NCBI GenBank assembly: GCA_016794545.1 | Contig: JAEUJX010000471.1 | Span: 1 to 46,602 of the forward strand | DNA from: Myxococcales bacterium | GTDB taxonomy: Bacteria > Myxococcota_A > Polyangia > Haliangiales > Haliangiaceae | Length of the DNA: 46,602 nucleotides | Reading direction: 5' to 3' | Shown: one piece after another, positions 29,185-37,835 of the stretch | Layout: each line of letters opens with the position of its first letter | How positions within the stretch are numbered: the first letter of the stretch is position 1 | Notes under the pieces: model-generated | What the model saw: only the letters and a program-made list of their open reading frames with translations | Database searches by the model: none | Told to the model about the DNA's origin: nothing | Translations under genes and position numbers: made by a program

Positions 29185-29862
29185 TCACTCCATGCCGGGC
29201 AGCGGGCGGCCCGGGGTCGCCTTCTTGCCGCGCAGGCGGTACAGGCACTCGCGGGCGCGGGTGATCGAGAGGCTCGCGACCTCGTCGCCCTGGACGGCGG
29301 GCATCGGGCGCGACTCGAGCTCGTCGATCGCGGCGGTCATGCCGTCGACGCAGTAGATCGTGCGGCACGCGCAGGCGCGACCGAACAGCTCGGCGGAGAG
29401 CTTCTGCCAGCTCGCGACGTCGAACCGCAGATCCGCATCGACGGGCGGCGGCTGCTTGGGGCCGGGCGGATCCGGATCCCAGCTGAACGCGGGCTCGTCG
29501 AGGCGCGGCGGGCACACGCGACCGCTCGCCTCGCACGCCTCGAGCGAGGCGATGAAGCGGCGGCGCACGGCGAGGTCGGCGCGCGCGAACCGCAGGCGGT
29601 CCTCCCCCGCTGCGTCGAGCGGCTTGGCCTCGAGCTCGGCGATCACGCGCTCGCCGGTCGCCTCGGCGCCGCGCTCGGCGATCAGCGCCTTCTGGATGTC
29701 GCCCTTGCCGTACGTCGGAACGAACAGGTCGTCGTCGGCGAGCGCGCCGCGCGGTGGATCGGGCACGAAGGGCATGCCGCCCCCGGTCGTCGGCGTGCCA
29801 CCGCCGCTCGGGCACGCGGCGCAGAACACGAGGAATGCAGAGGCCACCCACAACGGTCTCAT
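29185..29862 (-). CDS. Lipoprotein of unknown function
   Basis: 225 aa from the ATG at 29862, which gives a lipoprotein signal (WVASAFLVFCAAC); a TTG at 29880 is also in frame. A Gly/Pro spacer follows (PSGGGTPTTGGGMP), then a helical, charged domain with four Cys (LEACEASGRVC and CACRTIYCVDGM). It ends GRPLPGME. No family is recognised. First gene of a two-gene operon with the zinc-ribbon gene, and divergent from the LolA-like gene across 105 bp. A TACCCT box lies about 7 nt before the ATG on the minus strand. Confidence 0.7.
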   Translation of the reverse strand: MRPLWVASAFLVFCAACPSGGGTPTTGGGMPFVPDPPRGALADDDLFVPTYGKGDIQKALIAERGAEATGERVIAELEAKPLDAAGEDRLRFARADLAVRRRFIASLEACEASGRVCPPRLDEPAFSWDPDPPGPKQPPPVDADLRFDVASWQKLSAELFGRACACRTIYCVDGMTAAIDELESRPMPAVQGDEVASLSITRARECLYRLRGKKATPGRPLPGME

Positions 29863-29967
29863 CCACCGTAGGGTAACCAACGGCCGCCCGTGCTACCACC
29901 CAGGAAGTCCGCACAGTTGCCTTCGTGAATCGAGCGGCGGTGCCGTGCGTCCAAGGAACCAGAAGCA

Positions 29968-30768
29968 ATGAACCTCATCGGCATCCTGACCCGCATCTAC
30001 CTCGGCGCGACCAACCCGACCGCTCAGCCTGCAAAGCAGAACGTCGCGGTGATGGTCAGCAATCCCACGGGAGCGGTGGCGGCGGCGAGCGCGACCGCGG
30101 CGGAGGCCGTCGACAAGGTCCAGAAGTTCTACGCGTCCGTGAACCAGGTCACGGCGCTGTTCCGGCAGACGGTGACGTACGCGACGTTCGGGACCACGAA
30201 GGAGTCCAACGGCAAGCTGTGGATCCAGAAGCCCGGCAAGATGCGCTGGGACTACAGCGAGAAGAAGAAGGACGTCGTCCAGGTCAAGAAGAGCTTCATC
30301 TCGAACGGCTCGTACCTCTACATGGTCGAGCACGACAACAAGCAGGTCGTGAAGAAGAACCTGCAGAACGATCTCATGCCGGTCGCGGTGTCGTTCCTCT
30401 ACGGCAAGGGCGACCTCAAGGCCGAGTTCAACGCGGAGCTCGACAAGAGCGGCAAGTTCGGCACGAAGGAGGAGCTCGTGCTGAAGCTGACGCCGAAGAA
30501 GCCGTCGGCGCAGTACAAGAACCTCTACCTGGTGGTCGCGACCAGCGACTATCACGTCACGCAGTCGATCATCATCGACTCGAGTGACAACACGAACCAC
30601 TTCCGGTTCTACTCGCCCGACTTCAAGGCCTCGGTCGACGCGCGCTGGTTCGAGTTCGACGAGAAGTCGGTCAAGAACTATCGCATCGTCGACGCGGATC
30701 AGCAGGGCGGCGCCGGCAGCGGCGACGCCACGCTGATGCCCGGCCCGACGCCGCCCGCGAAGAAGTAA
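29968..30768 (+). CDS. LolA-like outer-membrane lipoprotein carrier
   Basis: 266 aa. Residues about 50-240 follow the LolA pattern: VTALFRQTVTYATFGTTKESNGKLWIQKPGKMRWDY, then KKSFISNGSYLYMVEHDNKQV and YLVVATSDYHVTQSIIIDSSDNTNHFRF. LolA carries lipoproteins through the periplasm from LolCDE to LolB. The N-terminus is odd: MNLIGILTRIYLGATNP is short and lacks a convincing cleavage site, and a stop upstream (near 29926) rules out a longer form. AAGGA at 29953-29957 supports this start. Export may use an atypical signal. It heads a run with a DUF2341 lipoprotein and a hydrolase, 16 bp apart from the first. Confidence 0.82.
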   Translation: MNLIGILTRIYLGATNPTAQPAKQNVAVMVSNPTGAVAAASATAAEAVDKVQKFYASVNQVTALFRQTVTYATFGTTKESNGKLWIQKPGKMRWDYSEKKKDVVQVKKSFISNGSYLYMVEHDNKQVVKKNLQNDLMPVAVSFLYGKGDLKAEFNAELDKSGKFGTKEELVLKLTPKKPSAQYKNLYLVVATSDYHVTQSIIIDSSDNTNHFRFYSPDFKASVDARWFEFDEKSVKNYRIVDADQQGGAGSGDATLMPGPTPPAKK

Positions 30769-30772
30769 CGGG

Positions 30773-30778
30773 TACAAT
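30773..30778 (+). promoter_or_regulatory. Candidate -10 box (TACAAT) before the DUF2341 gene
   Basis: TACAAT, five of six consensus matches, lies 6 nt before the GTG at 30785 and directly after the LolA stop. No -35 is apparent. Confidence 0.42.
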
Positions 30779-30784
30779 GCGGGG

Positions 30785-31921
30785 GTGAAACCCGCTGTCG
30801 CGCTCGTGATCGCCGCCGGCTGCGGCTTTCGCGTCGCGGCCTCCGGCGGCGAGCCGAGCGATGGCTCGGTGACCGGCGATCGCCCGATGGTGGCGTGGTG
30901 GGATCCCGAGCTCGCGCACCGGCGCGCGCTCGTCGTGACGACGGGCGCCGTACGCCCCGACAAGGGCTACGCCGGCTACACGGTGCGGCTCGTGCTGCCG
31001 CGCAGCGAGCTGCCGGATCTCGCCACCTCGTGCGACGACCTGCGGATCGTGCACGGCACGACGGAGCTCGTGCGGCACGTCGCGCAGTGCGACGCGACGA
31101 TCGACGTGCGCTTCGCCCTGCCCGTCGACGTGCCCGACGCGACCGCGTGGCGCGAGGCGGAGCTGTACTACGGGAACCCCGCCGCGGCGGCGCCGCCGTC
31201 CGCCCTCGGCAAGGCCGTCTATCTGTGGTGGGACGACGCGAGCGCGAGCCGCGTCGCCGAGTACGTGCACGGCCGCATGGACCAGTGGCTGTCGACGGGG
31301 CACGACGACTCGCTCGCATGGAACGCGGGTGGCTACTACGCGTACGACACCGGCGACGACTCGCAGTCGGGCTACCGCCGCGCGGTCGACGAGCGCGACG
31401 TGCTCGTCGAGGCCGAGTGGTTTCACACCGGCTGCTACCAGTACAACATGCAGTCCGGTGCGTGCCTGCGGGTCATCCCGCTGTCGGGGACGGGCGCGAG
31501 CGAGCTGTCCACCCACTACTACTGCTCGTCGCGCGCTCAGAACCCGGCGTGCGCGAACAACGACCAGGGGCTGTACGACGGCGACATCGTCAGGACCGAC
31601 AACGAGATCCTCGCGTTCGACAACCCGACGGACCCGCCGCCGATCGTCGCGAACCAGTGGCGCAAGCAGGCGCTCGCCGCGTTCGGTGCGGGCCCGACGA
31701 CGCTGCGGTTCTGGGACGCCGACGCGGGCTGGGCGCCGCTCGCGTATCCGCCGGCGCCCGCACTGCTCGCGAGCGGCACCGACGCGACCGACCACACGGG
31801 GCGCGGCGCCGCGGGGATCATGACGGCGCAGGACATCGGACGCGTGCGCGACCTCGTGATCCGGCGCTACGTCGAGCCCGAACCGGTCGTCACCTACGGT
31901 GCACAGGAGGACGCACCGTGA
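30785..31921 (+). CDS. DUF2341-type lipoprotein
   Basis: 378 aa from a GTG. A short signal ends in VIAAGC. Residues about 35-125 match the DUF2341 pattern (WWDPELAHRRALVVTT, GYTVRLVLPRSELPD, ELYYGNP), a beta-sandwich often found in secreted proteins with lectin-like partners. The rest (about 130-345) is a second beta-rich region with aromatic and Asp-rich loops (YYAYDTGDDSQSGYRRAV, HYYCSSRAQNPACANN), perhaps a concanavalin-like fold. It may bind carbohydrate at the cell surface; this is inferred. Its TGA overlaps the GTG of the hydrolase (GTGA), so translation is coupled. Confidence 0.7.
   Translation: MKPAVALVIAAGCGFRVAASGGEPSDGSVTGDRPMVAWWDPELAHRRALVVTTGAVRPDKGYAGYTVRLVLPRSELPDLATSCDDLRIVHGTTELVRHVAQCDATIDVRFALPVDVPDATAWREAELYYGNPAAAAPPSALGKAVYLWWDDASASRVAEYVHGRMDQWLSTGHDDSLAWNAGGYYAYDTGDDSQSGYRRAVDERDVLVEAEWFHTGCYQYNMQSGACLRVIPLSGTGASELSTHYYCSSRAQNPACANNDQGLYDGDIVRTDNEILAFDNPTDPPPIVANQWRKQALAAFGAGPTTLRFWDADAGWAPLAYPPAPALLASGTDATDHTGRGAAGIMTAQDIGRVRDLVIRRYVEPEPVVTYGAQEDAP
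31905..31910 (+). promoter_or_regulatory. Consensus Shine-Dalgarno (AGGAGG) for the hydrolase
   Basis: AGGAGG, 7 nt before the GTG at 31918, inside the end of the DUF2341 gene. It is the strongest ribosome-binding site in the window and fixes the hydrolase start. Confidence 0.85.
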
Positions 31922-32772
31922 CCGCCCGCGTGACCGCGAACGGCCTCGACTTCGCGTACCTCGAGCAGGGGAGCGGGCCGCTCGTGCTGTTCGTGCACGG
32001 CTTCCCCGACACCGCGCACACCTGGGACGGGGCGATGCGCGCCGCCGCCGCCGCCGGCTTCCGTGCGGTCGCGCCGTTCACGCGCGGCTATCACCCGACA
32101 GCGATCCCCAGCGATGGCGCGTACGACACCGACACGCTCGGCCGGGACGTCGTCGCGCTGATCGAGGCGCTCGGCGAGGACCGCGCGATCGTCGTCGGCC
32201 ACGACTGGGGCGCGAACGCCGCGTACGCCGCGGCCGCGACCGCGCCCGAGCGCGTCCGCCTGCTCGTCACGGTCGCGATCCCGCACCCGGGCTCGATCAA
32301 GCCGACGCCCGGCATGCTGTGGAACCTGCGCCACTTCGCGACGCTGCGCCGCGCGAAGGCGCCCGAGCGCGTGCGCGCGAACGACTTCGCGCTGCTCGAC
32401 GAGCTGTGGCGCCGCTGGTCGCCGGCGTGGAAGGACATCCCGCCGGCGGAGACCGCCGCGGTGAAGCAGGCGTTCCAGGCGCCCGGGTCGCTCGAGGCCG
32501 CGCTCGGCTACTACAAGGCGATCCGCGTGAAGCTGCCGGCGTCGCTCCGGCAGAAGATCACGGTGCCCACCGTCGCGTTCGCCGGCGAGCACGACATGAT
32601 CACGCCGCGCGCGTACGAGAAGGCGCGCCACTGGTTCACCGCTTCGTACGAGGTGTGTCAGGTGCCGGGCGGGCACTTCATGCACCGCGAGCACCCCGAG
32701 GCGTTCAACACCGAGCTCGTCCGCGTGCTCCACGACAAGGGCGGCGCGAGGCTCGAGAACACCGGGAAGTAA
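31918..32772 (+). CDS. Alpha/beta hydrolase (epoxide hydrolase / haloalkane dehalogenase-like)
   Basis: 284 aa from the GTG at 31918. Motifs in order: oxyanion HGFPDTAHTW near residue 22, nucleophile elbow GHDWGANAAY near 97 with Asp as nucleophile, acid FAGEHDMITP near 222, and catalytic His in GGHFMHREHPE near 254. An Asp nucleophile in G-H-D-W-G is typical of epoxide hydrolases and haloalkane dehalogenases rather than serine esterases. Lid residues that would separate these cannot be judged by eye, so the substrate is open. No signal peptide, so cytoplasmic. Coupled to the DUF2341 gene by a 4-bp overlap. Confidence 0.88.
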   Translation: MTARVTANGLDFAYLEQGSGPLVLFVHGFPDTAHTWDGAMRAAAAAGFRAVAPFTRGYHPTAIPSDGAYDTDTLGRDVVALIEALGEDRAIVVGHDWGANAAYAAAATAPERVRLLVTVAIPHPGSIKPTPGMLWNLRHFATLRRAKAPERVRANDFALLDELWRRWSPAWKDIPPAETAAVKQAFQAPGSLEAALGYYKAIRVKLPASLRQKITVPTVAFAGEHDMITPRAYEKARHWFTASYEVCQVPGGHFMHREHPEAFNTELVRVLHDKGGARLENTGK

Positions 32773-32881
32773 CCGACGCTGACAGGTGGAGGTAGCGCGA
32801 TCTGCCCCGCAGGCGCGTTGAGATCGGCAACGCCGCCGGTCGCGTGGTGCCGCAAGGGTTTGCAAGGACTCGCGCGGCGCG

Positions 32882-32897
32882 CGGATCGCAGGTTGCA
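32882..32897 (+). promoter_or_regulatory. Weak sigma54-like element before the cytochrome c gene
   Basis: CGGATCG, 4 nt, TTGCA; GG and GC are 10 nt apart but only 4 of 7 upstream positions match. TTGCA ends 12 nt before the ATG at 32910. The 9-mer GTTGCAGCG at 32892-32900 recurs at 22101-22109, each time 9 nt before the start codon. Confidence 0.3.
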
Positions 32898-32909
32898 GCG
32901 CGTCCGGCC

Positions 32910-35042
32910 ATGCGGCGCTGGGCGATGATCTGCGCGCTCGTCGTGGTCGGCTGCGGCAACGACCGCGATAACTCCGTCGACCCCGATCCGCTGTCGAGCA
33001 AGGGCTCGCAGCTGTACGCGAAGCTGTGCCAGGTCTGCCACGGCGAGACCGGCGAGGGCGGGCTCGGGCCGGCGCTGCTCGACACGCGGATGTCGCACGG
33101 CGAGCTGCGCGGCGTGATCGAGGCGCGGATGCCGGCGAACAACCCGGGCCAGTGCACCGGCGAGTGCGCCGAGGAGATCGCGGCGTTCATCCGGACCGGG
33201 CTCACCACGCAGGCGCTGCGCTGCGACGCCGTGCCGCCCGGGCCCCGCCGGCTGCGCCTGCTGACGCGCCGCGAGTATCGCGCGACCGTGCGCGACCTGT
33301 TCGGTGCTGCCGCACCGGCGATGAGCTGCGCGCGCGCGACCGACTGCGCGTTCCGCGACACCTGCGCCGCGGGCACCTGCGCGCTGTCCGCGTGCGGCGC
33401 GCAGACGTTCGTCTATGACCCGCGCGGCCGGCAGCTGAACAGCGTGCACGTCGCGGGCTCGTTCAACGGCTGGGCCGGCACGATCGCAGGGGGTGGTCTC
33501 GCGCTGACGAAGGACTCCGCTGGCTTGTGGGTCGGCACGTTCTCCGTCGGCGAGGGGATGCACCAGTACAAGCTGGTCCTCGACGAGCGCGAGTGGGTCT
33601 CCGACCCCCGCGCGCCGTCGGGGACGCCCGACGGGTTCGGCGGCAGCAACTCGACGTTCACGCTCGACTGCGCCGGGGGCGACGATCCGGCGGCGAAGCT
33701 CGTCGCGGACGCTCGCCCCGCTGGATTCCCCTTCGACACCGACGCCGACGCGGCGGTGGTGACGACCTCGCACGTCGACGCGTTCCTCGCCGCGGCCGAG
33801 CCTCTCGCCGACTTCGCCGCGCGGCCGTGTGCCGGCCAGCCCGCGAGCTGCGGCGTCGATCTGATCGATCGGCTCGCGCCGCGCGCGTTCCGCCGCCCGC
33901 TCACCGGCGCCGAGGCCACGCAGTACCGCGACCTCGCGGCGGCGGATCTCGTCGGCGCGCTGCAGGCGCTGCTCGTCTCTCCGCACTTCCTGTATCGCTC
34001 CGAGCTCGGCGTGCCGGCCGGCGATCACTTCCGGCTCACTCCTCACGAGGTCGCGACGGCGCTCTCGTACGCGCTCGTCGGCACGTCGCCGAGCGACGCG
34101 CTGCTCGCCGCCGCCACCGCGGGCGAGCTCGACGACGACGCCGGACGCGAGAGGTGGGCGCGGACGCTGCTCGCCGATCCGCGGGCGCGCGAGCAGCTCG
34201 GCGAGATGGTGCTGCAGTGGGTCGGAGGCCAGGACGTGCTCACCGTCGACAAGCGCGCCGATCTGTATCCGGGGTTCGACGCAGCCGTGCGCCGCGCGCT
34301 CGCGGCCGAGACCCGGAGGTTCGCGGCCGATGTCGCCTTCGACGGCAGCCATCGGTTCGCCGATCTGCTGCTCGCGGACTACACGGTGCTCGACGCGCCG
34401 GCCGCCGCGTTCTACGGCACCTCCGCGACGGGTCGCGTGAAGTACACCGATGGGAGGCGCGCGGGCCTGCTCGGTCACGCGTCGCTGCTCGCGACGACCG
34501 CGCACTCCGACCAGACCTCGCCGATCCGGCGCGGCCTCCTGATCCGGCGCAACCTCCTGTGCGAGGAGCTCCCGCCGCCGCCGCCGTTCGCGGGCGGCGT
34601 GCCCGCCGTCGACCCCGGCGCGTCCACGCGAGACCGGTTCGCGATGCACACCGCGAATCCGCAGTGCGCGAGCTGCCACAAGTTCATCGACGGCATCGGC
34701 TTCGGCCTCGAGCACTTCGATCCGGTCGGACGATGGCGAGACACCGATGCCGGTGCCGCGATCGACGCGAGCGGAGACCTCACCGATGTCGAGCGCCTCG
34801 GGACCAACACGAGCGCCCGCTACGGCACGGTGCCCGAGCTCGCCGCGATCCTCGCCGGCAGCAAGGCGGCGTCGAGCTGCTTCGCGCGGCAGTACCTGCG
34901 CTACTCGCGCGGACTGCACGAGACGCTCGCGCAGCGCTGCGATCGGTTGTGGCTCGAGCAGAAGTGGAGCGAGAGCGGCCACGACCTGCGCGAGCTGATC
35001 GTGCAGTCGGTCCTCTCTCCTGCGTTCGTGGAGCGGCGATGA
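32910..35042 (+). CDS. Cytochrome c lipoprotein of the DUF1587/1592/1588/1585 group with a CBM48-like insertion
   Basis: 710 aa from the ATG at 32910, giving a lipoprotein signal (ALVVVGCG). A c-type haem domain follows (CQVCH near residue 43), then a DUF1587-like segment (LLTRREYRATVRDLFG, about 118). A Cys-rich stretch and a domain like CBM48/AMPK-beta early-set folds come next (about 172-250: SVHVAGSFNGWAG, GLWVGTFSVGEGMHQYKLVLD). The rest is as expected for the family: PRAFRRPLTGAEATQY, LLVSPHFLYRSELG, TLLADPRAREQLGEMVLQW, HSDQTSPIRRGLLIRRNLLC, CASCHKFIDGIGFGLEHFD (a second CxxCH-type site), and a DUF1585-like end. Its ATGA overlap with the DUF1552 gene shows co-translation. The family is common in Planctomycetes and Myxococcota; its reaction is not established. 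Confidence 0.87.
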   Translation: MRRWAMICALVVVGCGNDRDNSVDPDPLSSKGSQLYAKLCQVCHGETGEGGLGPALLDTRMSHGELRGVIEARMPANNPGQCTGECAEEIAAFIRTGLTTQALRCDAVPPGPRRLRLLTRREYRATVRDLFGAAAPAMSCARATDCAFRDTCAAGTCALSACGAQTFVYDPRGRQLNSVHVAGSFNGWAGTIAGGGLALTKDSAGLWVGTFSVGEGMHQYKLVLDEREWVSDPRAPSGTPDGFGGSNSTFTLDCAGGDDPAAKLVADARPAGFPFDTDADAAVVTTSHVDAFLAAAEPLADFAARPCAGQPASCGVDLIDRLAPRAFRRPLTGAEATQYRDLAAADLVGALQALLVSPHFLYRSELGVPAGDHFRLTPHEVATALSYALVGTSPSDALLAAATAGELDDDAGRERWARTLLADPRAREQLGEMVLQWVGGQDVLTVDKRADLYPGFDAAVRRALAAETRRFAADVAFDGSHRFADLLLADYTVLDAPAAAFYGTSATGRVKYTDGRRAGLLGHASLLATTAHSDQTSPIRRGLLIRRNLLCEELPPPPPFAGGVPAVDPGASTRDRFAMHTANPQCASCHKFIDGIGFGLEHFDPVGRWRDTDAGAAIDASGDLTDVERLGTNTSARYGTVPELAAILAGSKAASSCFARQYLRYSRGLHETLAQRCDRLWLEQKWSESGHDLRELIVQSVLSPAFVERR

Positions 35043-36370
35043 AGAGACGCGACCTCCTCGCGGGCGGCGCCGCCGCCCTGCTCGCCCTGCCCTTCGTGCG
35101 GCGCGCACGCGGCCACGCCGGCGGCAACGCGAAGCGGCTGATCATCCTGTATCACCCCGACGGCGTGCCCGGCCCGTCGTCGAACGGCCAGCCGAGCGCG
35201 TGGCACCCGACCGGAGACGGCACGCAGTTCACGCTGCCGGCGCCGCTCGCCGCGCTCCAGCCCTACAAGGATCGCTGCGTGTTCTTCCGCGGCCTGTCGA
35301 TGGGCGCGACCGATGCGGGCTCGCATCCCGGCGGTGCCAAGAAGATGCTGACCGCGGTCGACGGCGGCAACGGCATCTCGATCGACCAGCGGCTCGCGCA
35401 GACCATCGGTGCGGGCTCGCCGTTTCGCTCGCTGTACCTCGGCGCGATGGCGAACCAGAACGGCGCGTCGGGCGACAAGCACATCTCGTACGTGGCGCCC
35501 GGCGTGACGGCGACGCCCGATGACGATCCGGTCGCCGCCTTCGCGCGCGTGTTCGCGGGTTCCGGCACGACGACCGGCGGCGGCAGCGATCCGGCGAGGC
35601 AGCGGCGCCTCTCGGTGCTCGATCGCGCGAAGGGCGACCTCGACGATCTGCGCGGCAAGCTCGCGGGCACCGAGCGGGCGAAGCTCGATCTCCACCTCGA
35701 AGCACTGCGCGAGGTCGAGCAGCGGATCACGGGGACGGGCACGGGCGGCGGCGGTGCCTCGTGCAGCGCGCCCGCGATCGACGCGGCGGGCCTCACGTCG
35801 TCGACGCTGTACGCTCCCGAGCGGTTCCCGCAGATCCTCCGCGCGCAGATCGATCTCATGGTGCAGGCGATGGCGTGCGGCCTGACGCGCGTCGGCGTGA
35901 TCCAGGCCTCGATCCACACGAGCGAGCTGATCATGTCTCGCTTCATGGGCACGCCGATGTACGACCCGGGCTTCGACATGCGCAGCCATCAGGCGTCGCA
36001 CTACGGCGCCTCGCACGATGCCTCGCACCGCGAGTATGTCGCGTTCGTGCGCCAGGCGACGTGGTGGATGGATCAGCTCGCGTATCTGCTCGCGCAGCTC
36101 GCGGCGCGTCCCGAGGACGGCGGCACGATGCTCGATCACTCGCTCGTGCTGTCGTGCACCGAGGTGTGCGACGGCAACACGCACGGCCACGACGACATGC
36201 CGTTCATCCTCGCCGGTGGCGGCAGCGGACGCATCCGGACCGGTCGGCTCCTGAACCTCGGCTATCGCCGTCACGCGGATCTGCTCGTCTCGATCGCGAA
36301 TGCGATGGGCGATTCGATCGGCTCGTTCGGCGAGGCCTCGAGCGGCGGGATCCCGGGCCTCCTGTCCTGA
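35039..36370 (+). CDS. DUF1552 family protein with Tat signal
   Basis: 443 aa from the ATG at 35039, overlapping the previous stop (ATGA). The N-terminus MKRRDLLAGGAAALLALPF is a twin-arginine signal, so it is exported folded. The body follows DUF1552: KRLIILYHPDGVPG, FFRGLSMG, GNGISIDQRLAQTIG, SPFRSLYLG, and the C-terminal VLSCTEVCDGNTHGHDDMPFILAGGG. The HGHDDMPF segment with neighbouring acids looks like a metal site related to the alkaline-phosphatase/sulfatase-like DUF1501 group. It is nearly always paired with the DUF1592-type cytochrome gene, as here, so the two probably act together in the periplasm. Confidence 0.88.
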   Translation: MKRRDLLAGGAAALLALPFVRRARGHAGGNAKRLIILYHPDGVPGPSSNGQPSAWHPTGDGTQFTLPAPLAALQPYKDRCVFFRGLSMGATDAGSHPGGAKKMLTAVDGGNGISIDQRLAQTIGAGSPFRSLYLGAMANQNGASGDKHISYVAPGVTATPDDDPVAAFARVFAGSGTTTGGGSDPARQRRLSVLDRAKGDLDDLRGKLAGTERAKLDLHLEALREVEQRITGTGTGGGGASCSAPAIDAAGLTSSTLYAPERFPQILRAQIDLMVQAMACGLTRVGVIQASIHTSELIMSRFMGTPMYDPGFDMRSHQASHYGASHDASHREYVAFVRQATWWMDQLAYLLAQLAARPEDGGTMLDHSLVLSCTEVCDGNTHGHDDMPFILAGGGSGRIRTGRLLNLGYRRHADLLVSIANAMGDSIGSFGEASSGGIPGLLS

Positions 36371-36409
36371 GCGTTCGAGGCTCTCTTGCGTCCGGCGCGA
36401 GGTCGCGCG

Positions 36410-36415
36410 TAGATC
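36410..36415 (+). promoter_or_regulatory. Candidate -10 box (TAGATC) before the haemoglobin-cupredoxin gene
   Basis: TAGATC ends 6 nt before the ATG at 36422; TTGCGT at 36386-36391 is 18 bp upstream and could be the -35. This suggests a start separate from the DUF1552 operon. Confidence 0.38.
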
Positions 36416-36421
36416 CGGTCC

Positions 36422-37816
36422 ATGAGGACCACGGGTGTGCTTGTTGGTTTGTTGTTGCTTGGCTGTGGTGGACCCAAGCCCGCCCCCAAGACGGCCGCGA
36501 CGGACTCCGCAGCTCCAGCGCCTGCGCCGAGCGATCCGGCCCCGGCCGCGCCGGCGGCGCCTCCCGCGAAGGCCAGGTCGCTGTACGACCGCCTCGGCGG
36601 ACTGCCGGCGATCCAGGCCGTCGTCGCCGAGTTCGTCGCGAACATCGCTGGTGACGCACGGATCAACCAGCGGTTCTTCAATGCCGACCTCGAAGGCCTG
36701 AAGAAGCTGCTCTCCGATTTCGTGTGCATGGCGACCGGCGGTCCCTGCAAGTACACCGGCAGGGACATGACGACGACCCACGCCGGCATGGACCTCGTCG
36801 ACGAGGAGTTCGGTGCGCTCGTCGAGGACCTCGTGAAGGCGCTCGACAAGTTCAAGGTGCCGGACCAGGAGAAGGGCGAGCTGATCGGCGCACTCGGCCC
36901 GCTGAAGCCGCAGATCGTCGTCGCGGCCGACAAGCTGAGGCCAGTTCCCGAGGCGAAGCTCGCACCCGCGGTGAAGATCGCGGCGGCGCAGAAGAACAAG
37001 GAGGTCCAGGACCTGCTGAACGCCGCGATCGTCGCGGCGAAGCGCGGCCAGCTGTCGTACGCCGAGCATCTGTTCAGCCGCGCGGAGCTCCCGACGGGAC
37101 CGAAGCCGCTCGCCTCGATCGCCGGCATCTTCCGAGCCGGCGCCCCGGCAGTCGTGGCGACCCCGACGAAGCAACTCGAGGACAAGGGCCCGCAGGCGGC
37201 CGCGATCGGCGGCTCCGAGACCGACGAACCCGACCAGAAGCCCGCGAAGGGATCGCTGACCGGCACGCTGAACATCGACGGGAAGGCGCCCGGCGGCCTC
37301 GGCGTCGTCATGCTGTCCCCGAAGGCGGGCGGCAGGAAGCGCACGCCGAAGACGCGCGTGATCGAGCAGCGCAACCGAGAGTTCGCGCCGCACGTCATGG
37401 CCGTCCCGGTCGGCTCGACGATCTCGTTCCCGAACTTCGACCCGATCTATCACAACGTGTTCTCGCTCTCGAAGTCGAAGGCGTTCGACCTCGGTATCTA
37501 CAAGTCCGGTGCGACGCGCGAGGTGAAGGTCGACAAGCCGGGCATCATCCGCCTCGGCTGCAACCTGCACGCCACGATGTCGGCATACCTGGTCGTCGTC
37601 GACGCGCCGCACTACGTGATCCCCGGCCCCGACGGCAAGTTCGAGTTCAAGTCACTCGCGCCCGGCAAGTACAAGGTCCAGGCGTGGAACGAGCGCTCGG
37701 GCGATCCGACCACGAGCGAGATCGAGATCAAGGAAGGCGCGAACACCGCCACGCTCGATCTCAAGGGCGGCGTGGTGAAGCTTTCGCCCGACAAGTTCGG
37801 CAACGCACGCCAGTAG
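36422..37816 (+). CDS. Lipoprotein fusing a truncated haemoglobin to a cupredoxin
   Basis: 464 aa. Signal with lipobox (VGLLLLGCG), then a Pro/Ala spacer. Residues about 53-175 are a group-I type truncated haemoglobin: LYDRLGGLPAIQAVV, INQRFF, FVCMATGGPCKYTGRDM, and proximal His120 in THAGMDLV. The usual B10 Tyr position appears to be Val or Phe. A helical linker (about 176-275) follows. Residues about 280-400 are a cupredoxin-like domain with candidate copper ligands His344 (YHNVFS), Cys380, His383 and Met386 (CNLHATM). A carboxypeptidase-regulatory-like end closes it (GPDGKFEFKSLAPGKYKVQAW). It would place haem and copper centres on one envelope-anchored chain, suggesting electron transfer or NO/O2 chemistry; the actual role is unknown. 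Confidence 0.85.
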   Translation: MRTTGVLVGLLLLGCGGPKPAPKTAATDSAAPAPAPSDPAPAAPAAPPAKARSLYDRLGGLPAIQAVVAEFVANIAGDARINQRFFNADLEGLKKLLSDFVCMATGGPCKYTGRDMTTTHAGMDLVDEEFGALVEDLVKALDKFKVPDQEKGELIGALGPLKPQIVVAADKLRPVPEAKLAPAVKIAAAQKNKEVQDLLNAAIVAAKRGQLSYAEHLFSRAELPTGPKPLASIAGIFRAGAPAVVATPTKQLEDKGPQAAAIGGSETDEPDQKPAKGSLTGTLNIDGKAPGGLGVVMLSPKAGGRKRTPKTRVIEQRNREFAPHVMAVPVGSTISFPNFDPIYHNVFSLSKSKAFDLGIYKSGATREVKVDKPGIIRLGCNLHATMSAYLVVVDAPHYVIPGPDGKFEFKSLAPGKYKVQAWNERSGDPTTSEIEIKEGANTATLDLKGGVVKLSPDKFGNARQ

Positions 37817-37835
37817 GCACCGGCGCGCAGTGAGC

